This document shows, piece by piece, positions 43,801 to 53,500 of a stretch of DNA of 64,000 nucleotides. The notes under the pieces are model-generated. The model was given only the letters and a program-made list of their open reading frames with translations, made no database searches and had not been told where the DNA came from. The first letter of the stretch is position 1, and each line of letters opens with the position of its first letter. A program made the translations under genes and the position numbers. This DNA comes from a virus, in IMG/VR virus record IMGVR_UViG_3300027782_004732, positions 1-64,000 of that record. One strand, 5' to 3'.

Positions 43801-44922
43801 TTAAATTACATATATTTGACGAGGCATTGCTCTGTACTTCATTTGTTTATTTAAGTTTTCCGCAATTAAGGCTTCTCGTTCCATAACTTTTTCAGGTCTT
43901 AATCTTGTTAACCAACCTTCAGCACCTGTAAGTTCTTCTATTAATTTTGTTTTTTCATCTTTACCCTCGGTCAACAAACTTGTGTAGTCCATAGTTAATT
44001 CCGAATCAGGAACTTTTAAGTTTCCACTATATTTTCCTCTAACCCTACCTAATGTTTCTTTAACGTAAGCGGTAAACCATCTTCTAACCCATTGTTGTGC
44101 AGGTACGTTTAAGTCAGACCAAGTAAGTTCCTCTAATGGAACATCGTTTGGTGATTTAATTACATCAGGATTATTTTTTAAACAGTCTGCTCTACTATCA
44201 GGAGTTACATCGTAATACCAATACCAAACAGCCTTACCAACATATTGACTATAATTTCCCCAGTTAAAATGATTACCAGGTGCATTGTATAATTGTAAAT
44301 CTTTTTTACCATCAGGTAATGCTGTGATTCTATAAGTTAAAGAACCTCCAAGGATTCTGTTTAAAATGTTCGCTTCTTGCATTCTTATTAGATAGTCAAA
44401 ACCTGACATCATATAATAAGAACCTTGATACCCCATTTGGGCAAAACCAGCTTCATTTGCACCAAGTCCTGCACCACCAAATCCACCAATACCACCCATA
44501 CCAAATGCGGTAATAGGTTGGTTACTAAACCATAACACTTCATTAATTTCACGACCTGCAGGGATTTCGTAGTTTTGTTTGTTCTGTTCAAGAATAATAT
44601 AATCTTTCTTTAACACCCAAGGACCTTCGGCTTGAAGACCAACAATTTTTGAATATGAATATGCAAATTGTTGTTCAAAATCCATTGTTCTTGTAATCAA
44701 TGCATTTGCAACGGATTTTTCAGTCATGTTTAAGTTAACCAAGTTAACCCATTGACTATCAATCAACCAATTTAAAATGTATTGTTCATAATCTTGAATA
44801 GAAAGTTCCATTAAAGAATCCATCATTTCATCTTCAATCTCAACACTTCTAATTGGGGCTCCCAATAAGTGTTTAACTCTCGTATAAATTTTTGACCTTT
44901 CTGGTTCTGGAATAACTGCCAT
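43801..44922 (-). CDS. Neck / head-tail connector candidate, 373 aa
   Basis: The N-terminal helices (KIYTRVKHLLGAPIRSVEIE, DEMMDSLMELSIQDYEQYIL) have the paired-helix layout of connector and neck proteins such as T4 gp13-type. A Gly-rich loop (GMGGIGGFGGAGLGANEAGF) lies in the middle. The C-terminus (LGRVRGKYSGNLKVPDSELT, YRAMPRQIYVI) looks conserved for interaction. It has its own TATTTAT box 5 bases before the ATG. A portal-proximal or neck role is inferred from architecture, not from a confident family match. Confidence 0.5.
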   Translation of the reverse strand: MAVIPEPERSKIYTRVKHLLGAPIRSVEIEDEMMDSLMELSIQDYEQYILNWLIDSQWVNLVNLNMTEKSVANALITRTMDFEQQFAYSYSKIVGLQAEGPWVLKKDYIILEQNKQNYEIPAGREINEVLWFSNQPITAFGMGGIGGFGGAGLGANEAGFAQMGYQGSYYMMSGFDYLIRMQEANILNRILGGSLTYRITALPDGKKDLQLYNAPGNHFNWGNYSQYVGKAVWYWYYDVTPDSRADCLKNNPDVIKSPNDVPLEELTWSDLNVPAQQWVRRWFTAYVKETLGRVRGKYSGNLKVPDSELTMDYTSLLTEGKDEKTKLIEELTGAEGWLTRLRPEKVMEREALIAENLNKQMKYRAMPRQIYVI

Positions 44923-44927
44923 ATCTA

Positions 44928-44934
44928 ATAAATA
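44928..44934 (-). promoter_or_regulatory. TATTTAT late-promoter candidate
   Basis: Leftward GATATTTATTAGAT then ATG at 44922, a gap of 5 bases. Confidence 0.5.
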
Positions 44935-44946
44935 TCAATTAGTTTA

Positions 44947-46479
44947 TTATTGTATATTATACATTAGAGAATCAATTGGAAAAATAAAATTACCTTTAAC
45001 AATTTTAGGTTTCTTGTTAAATATTAAAACGTTTTTACCTTTTTGAAAAATCATTAAGTCTGTGTTATAAATCTTAACACTTGCGGTACCTTCTAAAGTA
45101 ATCCCATCTTCACCCATAATCATATGTCTAAATGGTTTAATTTGGCCAGTTAAAACTTCACCATCTCTTGTAATCTCTAAATCAATACCTTGTATTGCAT
45201 CTCTTTTACTTCCTAATTCACCAACAACTTCAACTTTAACATCTTTACCAAAATGTCTTTTAAGGATTGACGCGGTAATTTCTTCTCGTTTTGAGCCAGC
45301 TTTATCTTTATCTGTTAAAGTTCTTAATAGATTATGAAGAGTTGTGCTATCTTTATCAAAGATTCTATATTTGAAGTGGTCAATCGCTTTAATAAACCTT
45401 TCAACCTCCCTCTTTTGTTCTAATGGTTTTTTGTCCATAAAACTAATTGGTTTTTTATTTGGGATTTTTGAAATGACTTGGTTTAAATCTTTTAATAAAA
45501 TACAAAAAGCTGTGTAGTTTGTGTTTAACTTATTTATAACAGACCTACCAGGACCTTCAAGGTCATAAACACCAGGTAATTGGTCGTTTTCAGGTTTTAA
45601 TATATAATTTTCAGGAAAAACTTCTTTCATGATTTTATTAATACCATTCATATAAGTCCATTTAATATCTGAATTTACATTGAACAACATTCTATAAAAT
45701 TCGTTCTCTGATTGAGAACACATTTCAGATTTACCTTCACTCAAAACTTGTTTCATTTTGGTTGACTCGGTTAGTTTGGTTTCAACTTTCATTTCATACA
45801 TCTTGGTAACAAAGTCCCAATTAACTACTTTCCAAAAGTTTGTGATGTATTCATCTCTTTTGTTTCTGTATTTCAAATAGTAAGCATGTTCCCATAAGTC
45901 CAGCCCTAATAAAGGGAATCCCCCACCTTCAATCACATTCATTAATGGATTGTCTTGGTTTGGAGTTGACATAATTTTTAACGTATTATTTGAGGTTAGA
46001 ATTAACCATACCCAACCTGAACCAAAACGGTCTTTGGCTTGTTTTTCAAATTCTTTTTTGAAGTTGGTGAATGTCCCCCATTGTTTGGTTATCTTTTTAT
46101 AAAGTTCGCCATCCAATTTTTTAGGTTCAGGAGTTAACATGTTCCAAAACAATGCGTGGTTAAATGCTCCACCTGCGTTGTTTCTTATTGTCTTATCAAA
46201 ACGACTGATGGTCTTGATAATTTTTTCTAAATCTAAATCTCCGTATTTCTTTTTAGCTAATGCGTCGTTTAGTTTATCCACGTACCCTTTATAATGTTTA
46301 TTATAATGAAAGTTCATTGTCTCTGGGTCAATAAACTGTTTGAGGGCTGTATAGGAGTAAGGTAACTTTTCTATTCCTATTTTTTTCATTTCGGTAATCA
46401 ACAACTCTTTTTCTTGGTTAACGTGGTTCTCAAGTATTTGTTTTTCTAGTTGTTGGATTTTCTCTTGTGTTTTTTTCAT
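44947..46479 (-). CDS. Superoxide dismutase fused to PD-(D/E)xK-like nuclease domain, 510 aa
   Basis: Residues about 1-30 are coiled coil. Residues about 36-228 are an Fe/Mn superoxide dismutase with all metal ligands (H58, H108, D194, H198). NNAGGAFNHALFW, NQDNPLM and GLDLWEHAYYLKY favour the Mn type. Residues 235-250 (KLTESTKMKQVLSEGK) are a linker with LTE and LSE tripeptides. Residues about 255-510 contain a nuclease-like core: EEITASILKRHF (Glu), IDLEI (D433) and GQIKPF (Q446, K448), the order expected in PD-(D/E)xK enzymes. The dismutase removes superoxide; the partner domain may bind or cut DNA. The linker may be a proteolytic site. Confidence 0.8.
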   Translation of the reverse strand: MKKTQEKIQQLEKQILENHVNQEKELLITEMKKIGIEKLPYSYTALKQFIDPETMNFHYNKHYKGYVDKLNDALAKKKYGDLDLEKIIKTISRFDKTIRNNAGGAFNHALFWNMLTPEPKKLDGELYKKITKQWGTFTNFKKEFEKQAKDRFGSGWVWLILTSNNTLKIMSTPNQDNPLMNVIEGGGFPLLGLDLWEHAYYLKYRNKRDEYITNFWKVVNWDFVTKMYEMKVETKLTESTKMKQVLSEGKSEMCSQSENEFYRMLFNVNSDIKWTYMNGINKIMKEVFPENYILKPENDQLPGVYDLEGPGRSVINKLNTNYTAFCILLKDLNQVISKIPNKKPISFMDKKPLEQKREVERFIKAIDHFKYRIFDKDSTTLHNLLRTLTDKDKAGSKREEITASILKRHFGKDVKVEVVGELGSKRDAIQGIDLEITRDGEVLTGQIKPFRHMIMGEDGITLEGTASVKIYNTDLMIFQKGKNVLIFNKKPKIVKGNFIFPIDSLMYNIQ

Positions 46480-46501
46480 AATTTTGGATTATCCGTTATA
46501 T

Positions 46502-46508
46502 ATAAATA
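46502..46508 (-). promoter_or_regulatory. TATTTAT late-promoter candidate
   Basis: Leftward ATTATTTATATATAAC, 22 bases before the ATG at 46479. Confidence 0.4.
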
Positions 46509-46520
46509 ATCCGTAGTTGC

Positions 46521-48272
46521 CTAATTTCGCAGATTATTAATTCTTTGTAGAATTTCTTCTGCTGCGTCGGCGGGGTGTTGGTCATCTCCCATTACTGTTG
46601 CGATGACTTGTTTTTTGTTGTTTAGGATATCGTAGATGATTCCTTCTATTGTGTTTTCAAAGATTGGGTAATAAACCAAAACATTATTCTTTTGTCCGTA
46701 ACGATAAGCTCGGTCTTCTGATTGGGCGTGGTCTGAAGGTAAAAACGATAGGTCATTCATAATAACCGCTTCAGCGGCTGTTAATGTAATACCAACACCT
46801 GCGGCTTTAATATTACCCACAAAAACTTTAACTTTTGGATTGTCTTGAAATTGGTCAACCGAATGTTGTCGTTCAGGTTTTGACATTGAGCCGTCAAGTT
46901 TAACCGCGGCTTTTCCAAAATGTTCGGTAATCTTATTTAAAGAATCGGTAAAGTTACAGAATATAATAACCTTCTTGTCTTGTTCTAAAATGTTTTCAGC
47001 AAGTTCAATTGTTTGAGCAATTTTTTCGTCAGCAATAATTTGTCTAACCTTTGTCAGTTTTGAGAATTGAACCGTAAGTGATTTTGATTCTTCAGGATTC
47101 TTATCATACCAATCATAATATTCCCCCATCACTTCTTCGTATTGTTTAGATTTTAATCTAAGGTATACTGGTGTAATAATTTTGTCAGGTAGGTCAAGAA
47201 CATTCTCTTTTAATCTTCTTAAAGTTAATCCTAATGTTCGGTCTCTTAACTCTTCCAAGTTTGATGCTCCCGTTACATTCCAAACTTTTCTTCCACCAAC
47301 ATTAAATTGATAACCTTGACAATATCTGATTGCATATGCCATCCAATTCTTTGCCACAGGTGAATCAATTAAACTTAATAAGTTGAAATAATCTATTGGT
47401 CGTGATGTCATTGGGGTTCCCGTCAATAACCAAAGTCTGTCAGTTTTTTTAACAATGTCGTTGATTAATTTTGTCCTTTGCGCTGTAGCATTTTTAATAT
47501 AGTGTGCTTCATCAACAATGACCAAATCAAAATTGGAAGCAAGAATTTGCGACTCATCTTTCTTCTTAGTGTCATGGAAATTTTTAATAATATCGTAGTT
47601 TATGATAACAAAATCCGCTTCAGTACTAAAGTTTTTACTTTCGGCAATGAACACAGTTTTATCTGAATAGTTTTCAATTTCACGTTTCCAGTTAATTTTT
47701 AAAGTTGCTGGACAAATAATCAAAGCCTTTTTGGAACCCGCCTCTAATGCGGCAATAATCGTTGAAGTTGTTTTACCAAGACCCATATCATCTGCCAAGA
47801 TAAACTTTTTATTTTCAACTAATTTTTGGATTGCTTCTTTTTGGTGTTCAAGTGGTGGACGATGAGAATATTTTGAATAATCAATTACAACATCTTTAAC
47901 AGAATTGTCTTTTATGATTGCGGCTTTTGGTAACCAAAAATCGTGAAGTTCTTCACTATCAAAAACTTTACCCCAAATGTGGTATGCCTTTTCTTTATCC
48001 GCCAATAACTTTTCAACCCAAACTTTTTGTGGGATTTCTGTGTATAATTTGTCGTCCGCCAATTTCTGAGCAAAATAGGCATCAAGAATCACCCACTTCT
48101 TAGCAACTTTTGGTTGCTTATCGTGGAACGATATAATGTATTCCGATTGACTCCTTGTTGGGTAGAATTTCTTGTTAATTTTAGATTTACGTTTCAATTC
48201 CAAAAGGTAGTTATTACCACCTTCATAACCCTCAAGAATAGTCATCGCTTTTGACTCCAAACTTATTTCCAT
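46521..48272 (-). CDS. SNF2-family helicase/ATPase, 583 aa
   Basis: Walker A is DDMGLGKT at 161-168, the DEAH box at 254-257 (DLVIVDEAHYIKN), TGTPMTSRPIDYFNL motif III, and the second lobe carries KVIIFCNFTDSLNKI, GNIKAAGVGITLTAA and SEDRAYRYGQ (motif VI). The order and the RYGQ ending are those of SNF2 proteins, of which T4 UvsW is a functional relative. The first 130 residues may be a HARP-like or substrate-binding extension. It probably remodels forks or recombination intermediates in phage replication and repair. It is divergent from the late virion block at 48329. Confidence 0.9.
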   Translation of the reverse strand: MEISLESKAMTILEGYEGGNNYLLELKRKSKINKKFYPTRSQSEYIISFHDKQPKVAKKWVILDAYFAQKLADDKLYTEIPQKVWVEKLLADKEKAYHIWGKVFDSEELHDFWLPKAAIIKDNSVKDVVIDYSKYSHRPPLEHQKEAIQKLVENKKFILADDMGLGKTTSTIIAALEAGSKKALIICPATLKINWKREIENYSDKTVFIAESKNFSTEADFVIINYDIIKNFHDTKKKDESQILASNFDLVIVDEAHYIKNATAQRTKLINDIVKKTDRLWLLTGTPMTSRPIDYFNLLSLIDSPVAKNWMAYAIRYCQGYQFNVGGRKVWNVTGASNLEELRDRTLGLTLRRLKENVLDLPDKIITPVYLRLKSKQYEEVMGEYYDWYDKNPEESKSLTVQFSKLTKVRQIIADEKIAQTIELAENILEQDKKVIIFCNFTDSLNKITEHFGKAAVKLDGSMSKPERQHSVDQFQDNPKVKVFVGNIKAAGVGITLTAAEAVIMNDLSFLPSDHAQSEDRAYRYGQKNNVLVYYPIFENTIEGIIYDILNNKKQVIATVMGDDQHPADAAEEILQRINNLRN

Positions 48273-48315
48273 TCTTTTTAATAAAAGTTTGTATTAAATA
48301 TAGTTAAAGTTTGAG

Positions 48316-48322
48316 TATTTAT
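48316..48322 (+). promoter_or_regulatory. TATTTAT late-promoter candidate
   Basis: GAGTATTTATCAATAT then ATG at 48329, a gap of 6 bases. The motif lies inside a longer TTG-started frame, which argues that the TTG is not the real start. Confidence 0.5.
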
Positions 48323-48328
48323 CAATAT

Positions 48329-48841
48329 ATGCAGAAATTAGTTCCAATTACAAGATTAGGTAAGTTTTTTGGCGGAGAAGATTACGCCTTAGATACTGGT
48401 ATGGGTCAAGAGTGGTTAGAAGGAGATATTAACTTCACTGTTGTATTATATCGTATTGACCGATATAAAACAAAAACTGATAGTGTGTATGGTGAAGTTT
48501 TAGAAGATGGGGTACAATTCTTGGCACCTGTTGAATTAAAAGGGTTAGTTCAAGTTATGGCTCCTACCAATAAATTTTTGGGTAGTTCTAAAGTTGAACA
48601 ACAAGAACCAGGTAATATGAAATTTTCACTTTATCAAAAACAACTTGAGGACTTGGGAGTTGAAATATTTATGGGAGACTATATTGGTTATTATGAAACT
48701 GAAGACCGAGTTAGATATTATTCAGTTAGTGATGATGGATATGTAAGGTCTGACAATAAACACACATATGCAGGATACAAACCGTTCTATAGAACAATTG
48801 TTGCAACATATGTAAGTGAAAACGAATTTAGAGGAATTTAA
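48329..48841 (+). CDS. Virion protein, possible head-closure/neck component, 170 aa
   Basis: The frame can be extended to a TTG at 48311, but the promoter-like box lies there and ATG 48329 (MQKLVPITRLGKFFGGEDYA) is the better start. The protein is beta-rich with LGVEIFMGDYIGYYETEDRV and RYYSVSDDGYVR near the end, similar in style to the C-terminal part of neck proteins of T4-like phages. It starts the late rightward operon leading to the sheath and tube genes, which supports a neck or tail-completion role. Its final base is shared with the next ATG. Confidence 0.5.
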   Translation: MQKLVPITRLGKFFGGEDYALDTGMGQEWLEGDINFTVVLYRIDRYKTKTDSVYGEVLEDGVQFLAPVELKGLVQVMAPTNKFLGSSKVEQQEPGNMKFSLYQKQLEDLGVEIFMGDYIGYYETEDRVRYYSVSDDGYVRSDNKHTYAGYKPFYRTIVATYVSENEFRGI

Positions 48842-49251
48842 TGAAAGTCGTAATAACAGAATCTCAGTTTGATTCTTTATTTATAGGTAAGAAAGTTATG
48901 GTGTATTATAATTTACACAAACATACTTTTTCTGTTACATATGATAATAAAGTAATTATGCATGCAGATTATGTTAAATTGGGTGACGTTGAGTTTAGAG
49001 TTAGAAAAGGTGGTAAAGAGAGAGTTCGTTCTGAAAAATCAAAAAACGTTCACGCATTTGTGATTGGAAAATTATTAGACTATTGTGAATACCCTTGTGA
49101 CAATATACCATCACCTTCTTCAAATAAAGTTGTGACTTACAACCCATATAAATACGACACGTTTGTATTTAAAAATACGGAAGAGCCTGTTTATCATGCA
49201 CAAGAAGTTGATATGATAAACTCAAAAGATAAACTATTTGTTGTAAAATAA
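48841..49251 (+). CDS. Phage protein with ITES N-terminus, 136 aa
   Basis: MKVVITESQFDSLFIGKKVM begins with the same ITE-type motif seen in several unrelated proteins here. The body is basic (FRVRKGGKERVRSEKSKN) with a mixed C-terminal half. It overlaps the previous gene by one base and precedes the tail-terminator candidate by four. It may be a small head- or tail-associated protein. No family is recognised. Confidence 0.55.
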   Translation: MKVVITESQFDSLFIGKKVMVYYNLHKHTFSVTYDNKVIMHADYVKLGDVEFRVRKGGKERVRSEKSKNVHAFVIGKLLDYCEYPCDNIPSPSSNKVVTYNPYKYDTFVFKNTEEPVYHAQEVDMINSKDKLFVVK

Positions 49252-49255
49252 AATA

Positions 49256-50299
49256 ATGCCACTACCAAGAACCATAGTTAAACCAACATTGCCGTTAGTT
49301 CCAAAAAAAGAATTATCTGCTCGTAGAGAACAACTATTAGAGTATATTAAAAAAGATGGAACTTATTTACCAAAATCAGTATTACATGCCGATTTGGATA
49401 GGGGTATGTTGGATTTTGTTAAAACCGAATTAGAGGTTGTAACTGCAGGTAAAATTGTACCAATGTTGGATATTATTATTACAACACAAAACTGGTCACA
49501 GTATTTAGAAACGTGGAAGTTTGTTGATTTAGATTATAATCCCGCACCACCATTCATTACAGTTGTTAGAGCTCCAGAGGTTAAATACGGTTCAAATCCT
49601 GCGTTAGTTTATAATATACCAAATAGAAAACAATTCTATTATGCTTCCGTTCCAACTTGGAATGGTAATGAACAAGGTATGGACATTTATACAATTCCAC
49701 AACCTGTTCCTGTTGATATCAAATATAGTGTTAAAATCATTTGTAATAGAATGAGAGAACTTAATCAGTTGAATAAGATTGTTATGCAAACATTTGCATC
49801 AAGACAAGCCTATACTTTTATTAAAGGTCAATATGTTCCAATTATTTTAGATAACGTTTCAGATGAATCTCAAATGACAATGGATGCAAGAAAATACTAC
49901 GTTCAAAATTATGATTTTACAATGTTGGGTTATCTAATAGATGAGGATGAATTTGAAGTTAAACCCGCAATTCAAAGAATTACACAATTAATTGAAATAG
50001 ACACTACGACAAGAAGACAAAAAATTGACAAGTATCCAAAAAATCCTGACGAGTTTCCTTCTGATTTTCTTTTTGTTTCGGGTAACACCACTTTAGTTGA
50101 CATGATTGACTTTACTGCAAACATGTCGTTGGTGGGTACCGATAATATTGACACTTATGATGTTTATATTAATGACGATTATTATGGTAGTGATGTTTCG
50201 TTAATTCAAATTACAACAAATGATATTCTAAGAATAGAAGTTACAAAAAATGATAACACTCAAGAATCAAAAATAACCTTTAATAATAAGTTGGTTTAA
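49256..50299 (+). CDS. Tail terminator / completion protein candidate, 347 aa
   Basis: The central part (VPVDIKYSVKIICNRMRELN, QLNKIVMQTFASRQAYTFIK, YVQNYDFTMLGYLIDEDEFE) follows the pattern of tail-terminator proteins of the gp15 type, in which a long helix is followed by a strand pair. T4 gp15 caps the completed tail and joins it to the neck. Here it precedes the sheath gene, the expected place. The C-terminal 90 residues look like an added beta domain. The assignment is by pattern and gene order. The 3' end overlaps the antisense RHH gene by 4 bases. Confidence 0.5.
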   Translation: MPLPRTIVKPTLPLVPKKELSARREQLLEYIKKDGTYLPKSVLHADLDRGMLDFVKTELEVVTAGKIVPMLDIIITTQNWSQYLETWKFVDLDYNPAPPFITVVRAPEVKYGSNPALVYNIPNRKQFYYASVPTWNGNEQGMDIYTIPQPVPVDIKYSVKIICNRMRELNQLNKIVMQTFASRQAYTFIKGQYVPIILDNVSDESQMTMDARKYYVQNYDFTMLGYLIDEDEFEVKPAIQRITQLIEIDTTTRRQKIDKYPKNPDEFPSDFLFVSGNTTLVDMIDFTANMSLVGTDNIDTYDVYINDDYYGSDVSLIQITTNDILRIEVTKNDNTQESKITFNNKLV

Positions 50300-50457
50300 T
50301 CTTCCCCGTAGATATCTTTTTTTTCTTTACACTTTTCAATAATTAAATTTTCTAAAAACTTATAAATCTTTATCCCACGTTTATCACAGTACTTTTTTAG
50401 GATATCGTGTGATTCAGGGGATATTTTTATGTTCTTTATTTCTTTCTTTACTTTCAT
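50296..50457 (-). CDS. Ribbon-helix-helix protein, 53 aa
   Basis: I find this small frame by reading the minus strand. The core (IKNIKISPESHDILKKYCDK, then KFLENLIIEKCKEKK) has the strand-helix-helix layout of Arc/CopG-type DNA-binding proteins. These act as dimers, usually as repressors, sometimes as antitoxins. It lies antisense to the late operon in the gap before the sheath gene, and has a TATTTATA box of its own 35 bases upstream. No toxin partner is seen beside it, so a regulator is the likelier role. Confidence 0.65.
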   Translation of the reverse strand: MKVKKEIKNIKISPESHDILKKYCDKRGIKIYKFLENLIIEKCKEKKDIYGED

Positions 50458-50492
50458 GGTGTGAAAAAAGGCAGAATTAATTCCTACCGTTT

Positions 50493-50499
50493 ATAAATA
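50493..50499 (-). promoter_or_regulatory. TATTTAT promoter candidate for the RHH gene
   Basis: Leftward AAGTATTTATAAACGG, 35 bases before the ATG at 50457. Confidence 0.4.
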
Positions 50500-50536
50500 C
50501 TTACCCAAAAGTAAAGTTTTTTCATATAATAATGAA

Positions 50537-50543
50537 TATTTAT
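50537..50543 (+). promoter_or_regulatory. TATTTAT late-promoter candidate for the sheath gene
   Basis: GAATATTTATCTATAAA, 35 bases before the ATG at 50578. Confidence 0.45.
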
Positions 50544-50577
50544 CTATAAAATAAATCTGTAACAGAATAATTTAATA

Positions 50578-53500
50578 ATGGCAACAGCACAAGCAAATCA
50601 AAAAGTATTCGTATCACCAGGCGTATACACATCTGAAACCGACTTATCATTCGTAGCCCAAAGTGTGGGAGTAACGACTTTAGGTCTTGTTGGAGAAACT
50701 ATAAAAGGTCCAGCATTCGAACCAGTATTCATAACTAACTATGATGAGTTCCAAGCTTATTTCGGGGGAACAGAACCCGTTAAGTTTTACAACACTCAAA
50801 TACCTAAGTATGAGGCTGCATATATCGCTAAATCATATTTACAACAATCTAACCAATTGTTTGTTACCAGAGTTTTAGGTTTATCAGGTTATGACGCAGG
50901 TCCATCTTGGACTATTAACGTTACTGCCAATGTAGACCCAACAACTATTGGTAACCCATCTGTTGGTGTTGCGTTTAGTGCAAACTTCACAGGAAGTTCA
51001 TCAGGTAATACAATTACTTTTGTTGGTGGTTCTTTACCTACTGAAGTTAGTGCTAATTTAAATGTACAATATAGATTACAAGACGGTTCAACATCAACAT
51101 TACAAGACGACTTTAACACTTATTTAGATGCTATTATGGACACACCATCTACATCTGCAACAACTGCAGTTATATATGGTTCAATTCCTGAAGTAGATTA
51201 TCAAAACTTAAGTGATGTTTATACAAATGATTATAGTCCTTATGGTTGTGAAAATAATTTTTCTCAAAATGATTTAAGTGCTGGTTCAAACGATAGTTGG
51301 TATTATGCTAATTTTGAATTTGAAAATTATGATTCTACAACAAACAATTATACAGGTTATTCATTCTACTATACAGTATCTAATTTAGTGTCTGGTGCTT
51401 CAAGTACATTCACAGGTACTATTACAGGTTATTCGTATACTTTTACAGGTACAGCATATTCTGAATTTAATAACATGGTTATTGCTACTGTTCGTTCAAG
51501 AGGTGTTTCTCAATATGAAAATAGTAGTTCAAGTATTAATCACGGACCTGTTTATCAAGTTGGTGTTGACTATGACAATAATAATACTTGGGTACCAAAC
51601 AATTTAAAAATGGTAACAACTGGTCAATATTCAGGAATAACTAAATCACCATATGCACAATTTGCTTTATCAGGTTTAACTAAAGAAGGAACTGTTTTTG
51701 AATTAGTATCATCTTTACTAGCGTCTGACGCAAAATATATCACTAAGGTTTTAGGTGTTGACAATTTTGGTAAATCAAGATTTGATGTTCCAATTTATGT
51801 TGAGGAAGCTTATCAAGCGTCTTTAAATTATGCTTATAATCAAGGTTATATTCGTGGATTAAATCCTGAATTAATCGCTTTACCTGATGCTAGAAGTGAA
51901 AATAGTTTATCAATTGCATATAACTTAGAAAAATACCAATCACCTGAAACACCTTATTTAGTTTCAGAATTAAGAGGTAATAAAGTTTATAACTTATTTA
52001 AATTCATATCAATTTCTGATGGTGATGCTGCAAACACTGAAATTAAAGTTTCAATTGCTAACTTATCATATAATAATATGTCTTTTGATGTATTAATTAG
52101 AAATTTCTTTGACACAGATGCAAATCCTGTTGTTATTGAAAAATTCACAAATTGTAACATGGACCCAGGTTCAAATAACTTTGTGGCTAAAAAGATTGGT
52201 TCTGCTAATGGAGAGTTCGCATTAATATCAAGATACGTTATGATTCAATTAGCTGACGAATATCCAATTGATGCGTTACCTTGTGGTTTTTATGGTTATA
52301 CCCAAAGAGAATATGAAGACTATAACATTTATCCTTCACCATATCCTAAATATAAAACAAAATACTATTACCCTGGTGAAGTTGTTGCTAACCCACCATT
52401 TGGTTCAAGAGCAGGTGGAGGAACAGTTGAATCAGCAGGTGACATAGTTAGAAGAACTTATTTAGGTTTTTCAAGTCAATTTGGTATTGACGAATCTTTC
52501 TTAACTTATAAAGGTAAACAAACACCATCAAATTGGATTTCAAACCCATTGGCTGAAGGTCAACCTTGGAATGTGATAAGTAAAGGTTTCCACATGGACT
52601 CAGGTGCTACAGTTGTAACAATCGGTATTACATCAATGTCAAGTGGTGAAACTGCATTTGAATGTGGTGTTGCAGAATTTAGAGCTGACCCAGCAACTCA
52701 AGAAAATCCATACTATTTTATCTACTCAAGAAAATACACAGTATGTTTCGCAGGTGGATTTGACGGATGGGATATTTACAGAGAGTGGAGAACTAACCAA
52801 GATAGATTCCAATTGGGTTCATCAGGTTACTTAGCAGGAGCATCCGCATCTTCAAGATACCCAACAGCGACAGGTGACGGTCTATTCAAAAGAATTGTGG
52901 TTCAAAACAATACACAAGATTTTGCTAACACTGACTACTACGCTTACTTACTTGGTATCTTAACATTTGCAAATCCTGAAGCTACAAACATTAACGTTTT
53001 TGCAACTTCAAGTATTGATTATGTTAACAACTCAAACTTAGTAGAAGAAGCAATAGATATGATACAATATTCAAGAGCTGACTCGGTTTACATCGCAACA
53101 ACTCCTGACTACAACATGTATACTCCTGATTCAACTAACCCACAAGATATCATTTACTCACAAGAGGCTGTTGATAACTTAGATAACACAGGAATTGACT
53201 CTAACTATACTGCAACTTACTATCCTTGGATTTTAACAAGAGATACAGTAAACAATACTCAAATTTACTTACCACCAACAGGTGAGGTTTGTAGAAACTT
53301 AGCATTGACTGATAACATTTCATTCCCTTGGTTCGCATCAGCGGGTTACACAAGAGGTCTTGTAAACTCAATCAAAGCTAGACAAAAACTTACACAAACT
53401 GACAGAGATACATTGTATCAAGGTAGAATTAACCCTATCGCAACTTTCTCTGATGTTGGAACTGTAATTTGGGGTAACAAAACATTACAAGTTGCTGACA

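Noticed and set aside
48311-48328. TTG start at 48311
   Set aside because: The TATTTAT box overlaps these codons and ATG 48329 follows at the usual distance.
50296-50577. Toxin-antitoxin pair around the RHH gene
   Set aside because: No second small frame with toxin-like features is found beside it.
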